Positions 36,604-45,763 of a stretch of 64,000 nucleotides of DNA are shown piece by piece. Within the stretch, counting starts at the first letter, position 1, and the number at the start of each line of letters is the position of its first letter. The position numbers and the translations under genes were made by a program. Source of the DNA: Methanothermobacter sp. (GTDB lineage Archaea > Methanobacteriota > Methanobacteria > Methanobacteriales > DSM-23052). Below the pieces are notes generated by a model. That model had not been told where the DNA came from. It was given only the letters and a program-made list of their open reading frames with translations, and made no database searches. Location of the stretch: positions 62,001 to 126,000 of the forward strand of contig JASFYN010000002.1 in NCBI GenBank assembly GCA_030055615.1, written 5' to 3'.

Positions 36604-37521
36604 CTATTCTCCCCCTATCGTGATGTCTTTCTCGGCTAAGGATTCTTCTATCTTTCTTATCACTGGATTCACTTCAATGTTGTGAGCGTCTATGACTATG
36701 TCTTTTATGTCAAGGTCCATTGCTAGTCCGAGTAGTTGTGCGAGGTGAAGTACTGGCATGTTAAATTCTTCTCCGAATTTCTCTTTGATCTCTATCTGGC
36801 CCCTGTCAAATTGTAAGTGGCAGAATGGGCATACGTTGACTACTACGTCGGCTCCTGCCTCTTGCATGTTTATTAGTTTTTCTCGTGTGAAGTCTAATGC
36901 CACCTCTAGGTCTCGTGATCTTACACCTCCACCTGCGCCGCAGCACATCATCTTATCCTTGTATGGTATTGATTTTGCACCTGTAACCTCTACTAGCTCG
37001 TCTAAGATGGTTGGATTTTCCGGGTTGTCAATACCGATCTCTTCACTTGGTTTTAAGAAGTGACAACCATAGTGTACTGCCACGTTTAAATTGAGTGGCT
37101 TCTTGACCAATTCTGATAATTTGTCGAGTCCGACATCATTATATAATATTTCGGCAAAATGCCTTACATTGATTGTTCCTTTGTATTCTCTGCCAACTTC
37201 TTTGAGTACTTCATTGACTTTGTTTCTCATTTCTTCGTTTTCTTTGAGTAAGTGGTTTGCCTCGAATAATGAACCGAAGCATCCGTTACATTCTGTCATG
37301 AGGTCTTCGCCCATTTCTTCTGCGATTGTTATGTTTCTTGCTGCGATAGATGCCCATGTTGTCCTATCGAATGATCCGAAGACACCAGGGGCTGGGCAGC
37401 AGGATGCTCCTTCCATGTCTTTTAATTCTATTCCTAGTTTGTCGAATAATACGCGTGTTGCCTTTTCTATTCCGGGGTATCTGTTGTTCATTATGCAACC
37501 TAAAAAGTATGCGAATGCCAT
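36604..37521 (-). CDS. hdrB: CoB-CoM heterodisulfide reductase subunit B
   Basis: Catalytic subunit that reduces CoM-S-S-CoB at two noncubane [4Fe-4S] clusters, final step of methanogenesis, in the cytosolic HdrABC-MvhAGD complex. 305 residues. Two CCG domains carry the cluster cysteines: [19 protein letters not shown] and TECNGCFGS, then [22 protein letters not shown] and [14 protein letters not shown] 37521 has GGAGGC 7 nt upstream; ATG 37536 overlaps that site. hdrC is 19 nt upstream. T-rich sequence follows the gene. Confidence 0.97.
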   Translation of the reverse strand: MAFAYFLGCIMNNRYPGIEKATRVLFDKLGIELKDMEGASCCPAPGVFGSFDRTTWASIAARNITIAEEMGEDLMTECNGCFGSLFEANHLLKENEEMRNKVNEVLKEVGREYKGTINVRHFAEILYNDVGLDKLSELVKKPLNLNVAVHYGCHFLKPSEEIGIDNPENPTILDELVEVTGAKSIPYKDKMMCCGAGGGVRSRDLEVALDFTREKLINMQEAGADVVVNVCPFCHLQFDRGQIEIKEKFGEEFNMPVLHLAQLLGLAMDLDIKDIVIDAHNIEVNPVIRKIEESLAEKDITIGGE

Positions 37522-37540
37522 CTTTCTAGCCTCCACATTT

Positions 37541-38362
37541 TTATTCTATTTCACCTGTTTCCCAGTTGTATCCTATGAGTGAATCGAATCCTGTTGTTTT
37601 TATGATTTTCTGAACTTCTTCAAGGGCTTCTGGGAATGAGTGTGTTGTTGGTGGCAATTCTCCCAGGCCTACAGCATCCCTTAATTGTTTTGTGGCGTCG
37701 TCTATTGGTACTCCGTGGCCTGTTTTTATAACGAATGAGCCGACGGCCTTGTGTACTGGGGACATGTATCCTGCTTTGGCTGCTTCGTTTCTTATTAGTT
37801 TTATAACGTCAACTATTTTGACTTTCCTTGGGCATCTTTCCTGGCAGGAATAGCAGGTTGTGCACATCCATAGTGCTGGGTCTGATAGGAGCTGGTCTTT
37901 CAAGCCCATGTTTGCTTTTCTGATTATCTGTCGTACTTTGTAGGGTGTTCTCCTACCTGATGGGCAAGATCCTGTGCATGTTCCACATTGGAAACAATAT
38001 TCAAGGCTTTCTCCACCAGCTGCTTTAACTTCTTCGGAGAATTCCTTGTCTACATCACTTCTTCTTATAAGTTCTTCTTCTCCTTTTAACAGAGTCATTA
38101 TATCACTCCTTTCAGGTTTTTCTTCTTTTTCAACTTTTTCTTCTTCGGTTTCTTCACTGACCTCTTCAGGTTTTTCTGGCTCCTCCTTAGCAACTTCCTC
38201 TTTAACCTCTTCAGGTTTTTCTGGCTCCTCCTTAGCAACTTCCTCTTTAGCTTCCTTTTCTTTTTTGGCCTTAATTTCTTCTTTCGCTGGTTTCTCTGTT
38301 TCTTTTTCTTCGGGTTTTTCTTCACCTATTAATAATCTTTTTAGGCGTTCTAGTATGGACAT
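37541..38362 (-). CDS. hdrC: CoB-CoM heterodisulfide reductase subunit C with charged N-terminal extension
   Basis: Iron-sulfur subunit passing electrons from HdrA to HdrB. The conserved part (from Met at 38098, 185 residues) has two [4Fe-4S] motifs, [12 protein letters not shown] and [12 protein letters not shown], and ends YNWETGEIE. The frame is open upstream for 88 more codons: [15 protein letters not shown], then a Lys/Glu/Pro-rich stretch with a 15-residue duplication. Two ribosome binding sites exist: GGCGTGA before ATG 38362, and an even better GGAGTGAT 3 nt before ATG 38098. Either the extended form, the normal-length form, or both are made; the internal start matches known HdrC lengths. 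Confidence 0.93.
   Translation of the reverse strand: MSILERLKRLLIGEEKPEEKETEKPAKEEIKAKKEKEAKEEVAKEEPEKPEEVKEEVAKEEPEKPEEVSEETEEEKVEKEEKPERSDIMTLLKGEEELIRRSDVDKEFSEEVKAAGGESLEYCFQCGTCTGSCPSGRRTPYKVRQIIRKANMGLKDQLLSDPALWMCTTCYSCQERCPRKVKIVDVIKLIRNEAAKAGYMSPVHKAVGSFVIKTGHGVPIDDATKQLRDAVGLGELPPTTHSFPEALEEVQKIIKTTGFDSLIGYNWETGEIE
38161..38250. repeat. 45-bp tandem repeat in the hdrC extension, two copies
   Basis: CCTCTTCAGGTTTTTCTGG begins at 38161 and again at 38206, near-identical over 45 bp. It encodes the duplicated [15 protein letters not shown]-type unit (15 codons). Confidence 0.85.
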
Positions 38363-38427
38363 TATTTTCACGCCCTACCATTGGGGGGTGTCACTGGTTC
38401 CTGTATTTCGGGTCTGGAAGTGATCAG

Positions 38428-38435
38428 TATATATA
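38428..38435 (-). promoter_or_regulatory. TATA box of the hdrCB operon
   Basis: TATATATA at 38428-38435 lies about 66-73 nt before the upstream hdrC start (38362), predicting a leader of roughly 40 nt. The palindrome at 38456-38476 is just upstream of it. Confidence 0.5.
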
Positions 38436-38455
38436 GGTTACTAAAAATCATAAGA

Positions 38456-38476
38456 GTGTAACCTTTTAGGTTACAC
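38456..38476. promoter_or_regulatory. Palindromic operator between hdrCB and the TGT-like gene
   Basis: Perfect inverted repeat GTGTAACC-TTTTA-GGTTACAC (8-bp arms, 5-bp spacer). Partial copies of GGTTA(C) occur at 38436-38441 and 38483-38488. It lies between the divergent promoters (TATATATA for hdrCB, CATTATAAAAAG at 38494-38505 for the plus-strand gene), so one regulator could control both. Confidence 0.55.
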
Positions 38477-38547
38477 CCTTTGAGGTTATATGCCATTATA
38501 AAAAGATAAAAAAATTGTAAAAGGGGGGGTCTATAGAAGGTGAAAAG

Positions 38548-39279
38548 ATGAAAAAGTTTGAGATAAAAATCCATGATGGACCTGCCCGCTTGGGTATGAT
38601 AGATGGGATTGAGACCCCAACAATCATAGATTATAAAGGAATAGACCTTGCAAGGGATCAGCCTACCCCCTATAATGTGCCCATTGAAATAGCTAAATGG
38701 AGTGTGAAAGAAACAATAAAAAATGCCAAGTCTTCAAAGAGTGAATATGCCGTAATCCATGGTGCTAAATACTTAGATTTGAGGGTTAAATGTGCGATGG
38801 AACTTGAAAGTATAGGCTTTAAAAAGCTGATAATAGCAAATGGGGACGAACTACTCACAAAACCAATGGATCTTGTAAGATTAGTGGTTAAAGTTCGTGA
38901 AAGCATAAAACCAGACACCATATTATGCTTCCCATATGCAGAAGCCTCATTCATACCAATATTAGTCTATATGGGTGTTGATCTTTTTACAGACGCAACA
39001 TGCAGATTCTACAGTTACCTTAACATTTTAATGACACCTAACCATTCTTACCAACTGGACAAGTATAGAATATATGAATTAAATGAGAGTGAACTCTACA
39101 ACTACAATAAAGAAACCCTAGATTTTGTTATAAGAGAAGTGAAAGAGCATATAAGAATGGGGACACTCAGGAATCTTGTAGAGGAAAAAGCGGCCACTTC
39201 ACCAGCTAACATGACAGCCTTGCGCATACTAGATGATGAATTCCAAGAATACCTTCAAAGGTATACACGATTATACTGA
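38548..39279 (+). CDS. TGT/archaeosine-synthase-like protein
   Basis: 243 residues resembling the N-terminal transglycosylase-like domain of archaeosine synthase ArcS/TgtA relatives: FEIKIHDGPARLGMIDGIET at the start, DLRVKCAMELESIGFKKLII, and a later DLFTDATCRFYSY. It lacks the C-terminal C2 and PUA domains of full-length enzymes, so it may be a stand-alone paralogue. No reaction is assigned. AAGGTGA precedes the ATG. It is divergent from hdrCB across the palindrome and convergent with the methyltransferase gene (9 nt overlap). Confidence 0.55.
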   Translation: MKKFEIKIHDGPARLGMIDGIETPTIIDYKGIDLARDQPTPYNVPIEIAKWSVKETIKNAKSSKSEYAVIHGAKYLDLRVKCAMELESIGFKKLIIANGDELLTKPMDLVRLVVKVRESIKPDTILCFPYAEASFIPILVYMGVDLFTDATCRFYSYLNILMTPNHSYQLDKYRIYELNESELYNYNKETLDFVIREVKEHIRMGTLRNLVEEKAATSPANMTALRILDDEFQEYLQRYTRLY

Positions 39280-39831
39280 TCTTCCCGCCAATAGAATATA
39301 ATGGTATGGTCCAACATCTTCTACTTTTAACGTGTAAAAACCATAAACTTTTATAATATTAGAGGTTTCATCAGGATCTAACCTTAAAGAGGGATGGGGT
39401 CCAACTCTACTTCTTTTTTTGAATTCTACAATGGCTAGTGTACCATCAGGTTTCAGCACCCTCCTTATCTCCATCATAGCTGGTTTAATTCTCTTATTGG
39501 CTATTAAACCGTGTAGTACGTTGGCCATGAGATATATGTCTACAGTGGCGTCTGGGATTGGCAGTTTGCTTGTTATATCTCCGACTATCGCTTCTATGTT
39601 TTCTATGTTTTTATCTTTTATTGTCTTCTTTAGGATGTTAATGGATTTTTCATAGATGTCGATGGCATAAATTTTACCGGTGCCAATGGCCTTTGAAGCT
39701 TCAATGGATATGAAACCGTCACCACAACCTGCGTCAACTAATATCATCCCATTTTTTATTTTCAAGGCTTCTATGACATTTCTTGCGTCTAGTATGTCTC
39801 TTGTTGTTTTACCGGCATCTTGGTGTTTCAT
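39271..39831 (-). CDS. Class I SAM-dependent methyltransferase (UbiE-like)
   Basis: 186 residues. Motif I ILVDAGCGDGFISIEASKA (about 31-49), acidic motif YAIDIYEKS, motif for adenine binding VGDITSKLPIPDAT, and ANVLHGLIANK with the post-motif VLKPDGTLAIVEFKKR. The substrate is unknown. Its ATG overlaps the dphB stop by 4 nt (ATGA), so it is translationally coupled to diphthamide synthesis, but a functional link is only suggested. Confidence 0.85.
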   Translation of the reverse strand: MKHQDAGKTTRDILDARNVIEALKIKNGMILVDAGCGDGFISIEASKAIGTGKIYAIDIYEKSINILKKTIKDKNIENIEAIVGDITSKLPIPDATVDIYLMANVLHGLIANKRIKPAMMEIRRVLKPDGTLAIVEFKKRSRVGPHPSLRLDPDETSNIIKVYGFYTLKVEDVGPYHYILLAGRSV

Positions 39832-40619
39832 TTTATATCACTTAATATGTGTGGTGGTGCTCCCCCTATTTCTATAAGGTATTCTGCTTCAAGGAAGTGT
39901 AAATTGGATGGGATGATCAGACAATGCAATGGTCTGCCAAAATCCTCAACTATTAGCCTTTTTATCAAGTCGGCTCTTATCAATGGATTAGATGATCCTA
40001 CCCTGGCTAATACAACAGCAAGGGTGTTCAAGTCGATTATGTTCTCTTTTCTCTCTTTTTCAACTTTTAGAAGGTATTCTAGGCCCTCGTTTGCACTCAT
40101 ATACTTGTTTTCCTCAGCTTTTATATCTAGGAGTATTAGGGTGTGGGCGTTATATTCCAGGTTATCTTTTATTGTGAGGTATGGTGAGTGTGGAAAATAG
40201 TTCTTCTCTGGGAATGGTATTGTTGTTGTTTTACCGAACTTGTATATTTGCAGGCCTGCAAGGCTTGGGGCTGCTGAAAAAATGGATGACGAGTGTATTA
40301 TTCTAGTTTTAATGCCTTTTCTCCGTGCCTCCAATATTAGGTTGGAATGTGTTGTAGCGACTAGAGGATCCCCTGGCACTAGTAATGCCACGTCTTCTCC
40401 TTGGGCATATTTTAATGGTGTCATATCCTCCTCTATCTCCTCCCTTGTAAGTATCTTTATATCCTTCCCGGTTTTTTCTTTTATTGTTGACAGTTTCTGA
40501 TCTTTTAGTTTTGCTGTGTAGAATTCTGCGAATATCCTGTCGCATCCTTTCAGTGCTTTCATGCCCTTGATTGAAATGTCATCTTCATCATAGAGTCCTA
40601 GGCCTATAATATAGAGCAT
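39828..40619 (-). CDS. dphB: Diphthine synthase
   Basis: AdoMet-dependent methyltransferase that methylates the modified histidine of elongation factor 2 during diphthamide synthesis. 263 residues. Tetrapyrrole-methylase-like fold with MLYIIGLGLYDEDDISIKG at the N-terminus, DVALLVPGDPLVATTHSNL, SSSIFSAAPSLAGLQIYKFG and the typical CLIIPSNLHFLEAEYL near the end. Full family length. Confidence 0.95.
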   Translation of the reverse strand: MLYIIGLGLYDEDDISIKGMKALKGCDRIFAEFYTAKLKDQKLSTIKEKTGKDIKILTREEIEEDMTPLKYAQGEDVALLVPGDPLVATTHSNLILEARRKGIKTRIIHSSSIFSAAPSLAGLQIYKFGKTTTIPFPEKNYFPHSPYLTIKDNLEYNAHTLILLDIKAEENKYMSANEGLEYLLKVEKERKENIIDLNTLAVVLARVGSSNPLIRADLIKRLIVEDFGRPLHCLIIPSNLHFLEAEYLIEIGGAPPHILSDIK

Positions 40620-40700
40620 ATGGGACCCGCCCCTGGTACAAGTTTAAATCCTATATTATATATTATTTGGTAGGATTTAAGTTTGGGGAGGTTAATTATT

Positions 40701-41717
40701 TTGAAGGCCCTTAGGGTTCCTAAAAGGCATGCAAATATCATAATAAAAAGACTTATCAAGGATTCTATTATAGATCCTAATTTTAAGATTAAAAGGGATG
40801 AAAAGTTCGTTTTCATACCATTAAAGGAGCCTATAGATCCTAAAATAATACATGAAAGCGCTTCAATCATTGAAACGAAATTCAAAGAAAAGAAGAAGCG
40901 TCCAAGAGACTTTAAAGAAATTTTAAAAGATAAAATAGAAGATAAACTCCTTGCGGATATAAGAAGATCCTTCGATATTATAGGTGACATCGTAATTTTG
41001 GAAATCCCAGAAAAACTAGAAGAATATAAACATTTGATAGGGGAGGCTGCTTTAAAATTCACGAAAAAACGCGGAGTATTCAGGAAAAAAAGCAAAGTTA
41101 AAGGCATCGAACGTATAAGGGAGTTCGAACATCTTGCAGGTGAAAATTCAACTGAAACAATCCATGTGGAATATTCCACAAGGATAAAACTAGACATAAA
41201 AAAAGTCTACTTTAACCCTAGGCTCGCGAATGAAAGAGAAAGAATCGCAAGACAAGTAAAAAAAGGAGAAACAGTACTTGACATGTTTGCGGGTGTCGGA
41301 CCATTTTCCTTGGCCATCGCAAGACACAAAAAAGCCTCCAAAATCTATGCTGTTGATATCAATCCAACAGCAATAGAATACCTAAAAGAGAATATCAGAT
41401 TAAATAAGGCCCATGAAATCATACCATGTCATGGTGATATAAGAAAAGTTGCAGAGAAAATCCCCGAGAAAGTTGACAGGATCATAATGAATCTCCCAGC
41501 AAGTGCAAGGGAATTCCTAGACCTAGCATTAAAACTGATAAAAGATGGTGGAATAATACACTACTATGAATTTGCAAGGGACTTCGAAACCCCAATAAAA
41601 CATCTATTAGAAGCTGCGCAGCCATTTAAAGTGAAAATACTTCACAAAAGGATGGTCAAATCGAAGAGTCCAGGGGTTTGGCAGATTGCAATCGATGCAA
41701 AAATTCAGAAAACCTAG
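40701..41717 (+). CDS. trm5: tRNA (guanine37-N1)-methyltransferase Trm5
   Basis: Makes m1G37 next to the anticodon, preventing frameshifts. 338 residues. N-terminal D1/D2 domains ([19 protein letters not shown]) precede the Rossmann domain with motif [32 protein letters not shown], and the [14 protein letters not shown] catalytic motif. TTG 40701 has a strong GGGGAGGT 7 nt upstream; TTG 40683 lies before that site and is rejected. It overlaps mtnA tail to tail by 4 nt. Confidence 0.93.
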   Translation: MKALRVPKRHANIIIKRLIKDSIIDPNFKIKRDEKFVFIPLKEPIDPKIIHESASIIETKFKEKKKRPRDFKEILKDKIEDKLLADIRRSFDIIGDIVILEIPEKLEEYKHLIGEAALKFTKKRGVFRKKSKVKGIERIREFEHLAGENSTETIHVEYSTRIKLDIKKVYFNPRLANERERIARQVKKGETVLDMFAGVGPFSLAIARHKKASKIYAVDINPTAIEYLKENIRLNKAHEIIPCHGDIRKVAEKIPEKVDRIIMNLPASAREFLDLALKLIKDGGIIHYYEFARDFETPIKHLLEAAQPFKVKILHKRMVKSKSPGVWQIAIDAKIQKT

Positions 41718-42643
41718 AGAGGGTCTATTATACCATCCTCAGTGATTATAGCAGTTATAAGATCAGATGGTACAATATCAAATGCAGGGTTAAAAACCTC
41801 AGTATCTTTTGGAGCTATCCTACAACCCCCATAATATAATACCTCATCAGAGCCTCTCTCCTCAATAATAGTATCATATATACTATTCTCTTCATCAAAG
41901 GTACTCATAGGGGCTGCCACATAAAATGGCACTTTAAACCTCTTAGCAGCTAATGCAACCATCAATGAGCCTATTTTATTAACAACACCGCCCCTAGCAA
42001 TCCTATCAGCTCCAATAATCACCTTATCGATTTTTTCTTGTTGCATAAGGTAACCTGCGGCACTATCCACTATAAGCTTTACAGGTATGTTCTCCATTTG
42101 AAGCTCCCATACACTTAAGCGGGCCCCCTGGCCCAACGGCCTTGTCTCATTACAGAATACCTTCACACGTTTACCTTTATTATGAGCTGCCCTTATAACT
42201 CCAAGGGCTGTTCCATAATCTACGCATGCAAGGGCTCCGGCGTTGCAATGTGTGAGAATAGTATCTCCATCATTGATTAGAGCAGCCCCATGTTCCCCAA
42301 TGGCCCTTGTAGTCTCCATATCTTCCTTGTATATTCTGAGGGCTTCCTTTAATGGAGAATCAGAAGATAATGTTCTTTTAACTGCCCATTGGAGGTTTAT
42401 TGCTGTTGGTCGCGAATTTTTAATCTCTTGGGCGGCTTTTTCAAGGTCTTCATTGGCGAGATCTGCTAGTGCGACTGCGAAGGCTGCTGCCACTCCTATG
42501 GCTGGGGCTCCTCTAACCACCATATTTTTTATGGCAAATATAACATCCTCGTAACTTTTACATTCGAAATATTCAAGTTTATCTGGTAATTTGCGTTGAT
42601 CTATTAGTAGTAGGCGATTTTTTTCCCATTTAATGGTCTTCAA
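41714..42643 (-). CDS. mtnA: S-methyl-5-thioribose-1-phosphate isomerase (aIF2B-like)
   Basis: Aldose-ketose isomerase of methylthioribose/thio-adenosine salvage, 309 residues. Motifs: MVVRGAPAIGVAAAF near the N-terminus, the catalytic cysteine in THCNAGALACVDYG, the acidic residue in VIIGADRIARGGVVNKIG and C-terminal VFNPAFDIVPSDLI. Archaeal members can also act on 5-deoxyribose or ribose 1,5-bisphosphate, so the exact substrate is less certain. TTG start with GGTGAT 5 nt upstream. Last gene of the mmp operon, 15 nt after nifB. Confidence 0.9.
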   Translation of the reverse strand: MKTIKWEKNRLLLIDQRKLPDKLEYFECKSYEDVIFAIKNMVVRGAPAIGVAAAFAVALADLANEDLEKAAQEIKNSRPTAINLQWAVKRTLSSDSPLKEALRIYKEDMETTRAIGEHGAALINDGDTILTHCNAGALACVDYGTALGVIRAAHNKGKRVKVFCNETRPLGQGARLSVWELQMENIPVKLIVDSAAGYLMQQEKIDKVIIGADRIARGGVVNKIGSLMVALAAKRFKVPFYVAAPMSTFDEENSIYDTIIEERGSDEVLYYGGCRIAPKDTEVFNPAFDIVPSDLITAIITEDGIIDPL

Positions 42644-42658
42644 TGGGGATCACCAATA

Positions 42659-43519
42659 TTAATAATGACTTGCTGGTGTGATGTCTAAGTGTTTGTCTTT
42701 TTTGCCTGGTATACCATAGGCGTCTGCACGGCATTGCATACAAGCTCTGAATACTGGTATTATCTTTTCCACTTCGGCTCTTGCTTTTTCTATCTGTGCA
42801 CATGTTGGCCTGGGATAGTCTTTCATCTCAGCTAGGGGTATTAACGGTATTATATTCATTAGGGATGCTCCCCTCTTTTTAACTTCTCGGGCTATATCGG
42901 TGATGTGTTTGTCATTTAATCCTGGTATGAGTACGGTGTTAACTTTGACTATGATACCGTTTTTGGCTGCTTTTTCTATGCCCTCGAGTTGGTTTTTGGA
43001 AAGTATCTTGAAGGCTTCTTTTCCCCTGTAAACTTTCCCATTGTATATGACATGTGAGTATATTTTCTCGCCTATTTCTGGGTCTATTGCATTTACTGTG
43101 ACTGTTATTGTTTTTACGCCGAGTTTGGCTAATTCATCTGCCTTTTCGGGGAGTAAGAGGCCATTGGTGCTCATACACTTTATAAGATCTGGGAATTTCT
43201 CATTGGCCCGTTTAAAAAATTCGAATGTTTCTTCATTGGCTAGAGCGTCACCTGGACCTGCGACGCCTATTACAGATATTGGCATCTCCTTTGTAACTTT
43301 TTCAACATGCTTTATGGCGTCGTCCACGCTCATAACCCTTGATGTTACTCCTGGGCGCATTTCACATTCGCTTATTTCTCTGGTGCAAAATTTGCAATGT
43401 ATATTACATTTTGGGGCGATGGGTAGGTGTATTCTGCCTACTTTGTCGTGGATTTTCTCATTGAAACATGGGTGAGCCTTTGTTATGTGGGCGAATCTTG
43501 TCTGGCGTGGTATTACCAT
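42659..43519 (-). CDS. nifB: NifB, radical SAM FeMo-cofactor core (NifB-co/L-cluster) synthase
   Basis: Fuses two [4Fe-4S] clusters with a carbide to give the [8Fe-9S-C] core. 286 residues: the short archaeal form without a NifX domain. Radical SAM motif CNIHCKFC (CxxxCxxC) follows AHPCFNEKIHDKVGRIHLP; SAM-binding VIGVAGPGDALANEETFEF; and C-terminal cluster ligands in FRACMQCRADAYG. Its ATG overlaps the mmp17 stop by 7 nt. No nifHDK genes are in the window; instead it is embedded in an operon of methanogenesis marker genes, suggesting that its product serves MCR activation. Confidence 0.95.
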   Translation of the reverse strand: MVIPRQTRFAHITKAHPCFNEKIHDKVGRIHLPIAPKCNIHCKFCTREISECEMRPGVTSRVMSVDDAIKHVEKVTKEMPISVIGVAGPGDALANEETFEFFKRANEKFPDLIKCMSTNGLLLPEKADELAKLGVKTITVTVNAIDPEIGEKIYSHVIYNGKVYRGKEAFKILSKNQLEGIEKAAKNGIIVKVNTVLIPGLNDKHITDIAREVKKRGASLMNIIPLIPLAEMKDYPRPTCAQIEKARAEVEKIIPVFRACMQCRADAYGIPGKKDKHLDITPASHY

Positions 43520-44079
43520 CTTTTTTCAACTCCCATTTTTTCGATAATGCCATATGCTTTTTTTATCCATTCTTCTTGGAGTATTTCGTCAGTGCATACC
43601 ATTGCTATTATATTGTCACTGGAGATGTCTCTTATAACGCGGAATCCTTCTGGTATTATCCTGAATATTGCATCATATATTTTCTTTTTGAGGGTCTCTT
43701 GGGGGTCGTGGACGGTTAAGCCTTCTAGTTTGACGGTGGGGTTTTCGATTATTATTTCGAATCTTGTTGGTTGTTGTATTTTTTCTCTTCCTTCTAGTTT
43801 CCAGAGCTTTTCAAGTAACTGGGGGAGGTATGTTTCATCTGTTATGCGTAGGTGGAGTTTGTTTTCTTCTTTGTCATATTCTGGTATTGCCATGTCCTCT
43901 AGATGGACTGGGGATGCTGCCTTGGCGAATTTGACCACTATTATAAATACTGGTTCTCTGGGGTCTGCGAATATCTGTAAGTCTTCTATTGCCCGTCCGA
44001 GTTGCAAGTCCTGGAGTACTTGTTTTACTACTAGTTCATATGCTTCGGCTCCTTCACGATCATAGCATTCTACTTTCAT
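43513..44079 (-). CDS. mmp17: Methanogenesis marker protein 17
   Basis: 188-residue protein of the Mmp17 family, found only in methane-metabolising archaea. Conserved segments: ECYDREGAEAYELVVKQVLQ, QIFADPREPVFIIVVKFA, and the C-terminal MVCTDEILQEEWIKKAYGII. No enzyme motif is visible. It has been associated with the ATP-dependent MCR activation complex (recollection, to be verified). It starts 9 nt after mmp15 and overlaps nifB by 7 nt. Confidence 0.9.
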   Translation of the reverse strand: MKVECYDREGAEAYELVVKQVLQDLQLGRAIEDLQIFADPREPVFIIVVKFAKAASPVHLEDMAIPEYDKEENKLHLRITDETYLPQLLEKLWKLEGREKIQQPTRFEIIIENPTVKLEGLTVHDPQETLKKKIYDAIFRIIPEGFRVIRDISSDNIIAMVCTDEILQEEWIKKAYGIIEKMGVEKRW

Positions 44080-44088
44080 CTTTTTCCC

Positions 44089-45321
44089 CTATTCTGTTTT
44101 TGCCATGCCTGATACAAGTAGAGCGGCTCCAACCGCCCCTATGTATTGGGAGTTTTCTGGTACTATTATGTCTATGCCTCCTAGGATGTCGCTCATGGCT
44201 TCTACTAGTCCTTCGATGAGTGATGTTCCACCTACTTGTATTACTGGTTCTCTCACGTCGATTTCTTGGAGTTGTTGTTCATAGACTTGTTCTGCTACTG
44301 AGTGACATGCTGCTGCTGCCACGTCTTCGCGGCTGCTTCCTGCTGCCAGTGCTGTTACGAGGTCTTGGATTCCGAATACTATGCAGTAACTGTCTAAGGG
44401 TGCTTTGTGGTAGTCTCCTTGGACAGCAAGTGAGCCTAGTTCGGTTATGTCCACTCCTAGTCTGCGTGCTGTTATTTCAAGGAATCTTCCTGAAGCTCCT
44501 GCGCAGATTCCGCCCATTGTAAAGTTGTCTGGTATGCTGTCATGTACCGTTATAACCTTATTGTCCATTCCTCCTATGTCTATGACTGTTGCTTCGCCTT
44601 TTTGGTGGTTTGCTAGGAATACTGCGCCTTTGGAGTTCACACTTAACTCTTCTTGTATTAGGTCCGCGTTGAAGTGTCTTCCTATGGTGAGTCTACCGTA
44701 TCCTGTGACTCCTATTCCTTCTATGTCTCCTAGTTTGTAGTCTGTTTCCTTGAAGGCTTCTTTCATTCCTTCTTCCGCAGAGCTTATAACGTCTGTTGTG
44801 GGTATCCATCCTGTTCCTATGATTTCATTGTTTTCCATGAGCACTACCTTGGTTGTTGTTGAACCTGAGTCTATCCCTAGTGTGAGGCCTTCTTGTTTTT
44901 CCCTTGCTAATATGCTTTTTCTCGATACTATGGTTGAAAGTGCTTCCATTCTAATGAATAGTTCATCCGCTTTGGTTCTTTCTGTGAATGAGTAGGTTAC
45001 AACTGGTAATCTTGTGTTTTGTTGGATGAATCTTCTTATCTCGTTTCTTACAAGGGCTCCTTCAGCGCATCTGAAACAAGTTGCTATGAATACTGCGTCA
45101 GCGTCTGTTCTTCCTTCCACGACTGACATTGCCCTTGCTATCATGAGTTTTATACCTGAACTTGCACATTCAAAGCCGAATTTTTCATATGCTTCCTCTA
45201 TATAGTCCAAGTCAGTTTCTGGGATGACTATCTCGGCTCCAAAGGTCTCAGCCGCCCTCTCTATCTCCTTTTGAACGCCACTGTATTCTGTACCACATGA
45301 TATTTGGGCTATTTTAACCAT
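44089..45321 (-). CDS. mmp15: Methanogenesis marker protein 15 (BcrD/HgdC-like ATPase)
   Basis: 410 residues. An N-terminal region with [16 protein letters not shown] is followed by an ASKHA ATPase domain of the 2-hydroxyacyl-CoA dehydratase activator type: [16 protein letters not shown] (phosphate 1), [11 protein letters not shown], and the two bridging-cluster cysteines in [13 protein letters not shown] and [13 protein letters not shown] 4Fe-4S cluster at a dimer interface and ATP-driven low-potential electron transfer follow by analogy. ATG 45321 has GGAGGC upstream and lies 1 nt after mmp5; ATG 45339 is rejected. Confidence 0.93.
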   Translation of the reverse strand: MVKIAQISCGTEYSGVQKEIERAAETFGAEIVIPETDLDYIEEAYEKFGFECASSGIKLMIARAMSVVEGRTDADAVFIATCFRCAEGALVRNEIRRFIQQNTRLPVVTYSFTERTKADELFIRMEALSTIVSRKSILAREKQEGLTLGIDSGSTTTKVVLMENNEIIGTGWIPTTDVISSAEEGMKEAFKETDYKLGDIEGIGVTGYGRLTIGRHFNADLIQEELSVNSKGAVFLANHQKGEATVIDIGGMDNKVITVHDSIPDNFTMGGICAGASGRFLEITARRLGVDITELGSLAVQGDYHKAPLDSYCIVFGIQDLVTALAAGSSREDVAAAACHSVAEQVYEQQLQEIDVREPVIQVGGTSLIEGLVEAMSDILGGIDIIVPENSQYIGAVGAALLVSGMAKTE

Positions 45322-45322
45322 T

Positions 45323-45760
45323 TTAAGCCTCCAATTCATCTAAGAACGTGTTTATCTTATTAACTACTTCTATTGTCTCTTCTCGAGTCCTCGGATATTT
45401 TAATTCCAGTATGGGTATCTTTTTTTGTCTTAGGTAGTATACGCATAGTTCATTCGTCCTTGAACATCCCATGCAACCGAAACCAAATGGAGCGTCCTCC
45501 ATGATTATGGCAGCATCAGCTTTTTCGATTAGGGGACCGAATATTGACATGCGCCCTCTCACACCTGAAGGGACTTCTATAGCTGCATATTTAAGCCCTT
45601 TTAGGGGGTCTTCTTGTGTTATGTTGAATGGTGGTGAATCGATCTCAGGATCTGTTACCTTCTTTCTTATCTCTTTTTGCAATATTAGGGGCTCGTGGCC
45701 TTTTCTCTCCACGAGATCTGCTAGTATAAGGGAGTTTGGTGGGAATATCGCCACTTTCAA
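45323..45760 (-). CDS. mmp5: Methanogenesis marker protein 5
   Basis: 145 residues. Rossmann-like N-terminus [18 protein letters not shown]; a Cys-rich stretch [20 protein letters not shown] that probably binds an Fe-S cluster; C-terminal [20 protein letters not shown]. It resembles a half of the BcrC/HgdB-type dehydratase subunits that Mmp15-like ATPases activate. In the operon it precedes mmp15 with 1 nt between. Confidence 0.9.
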   Translation of the reverse strand: MKVAIFPPNSLILADLVERKGHEPLILQKEIRKKVTDPEIDSPPFNITQEDPLKGLKYAAIEVPSGVRGRMSIFGPLIEKADAAIIMEDAPFGFGCMGCSRTNELCVYYLRQKKIPILELKYPRTREETIEVVNKINTFLDELEA

Positions 45761-45763
45761 TGT

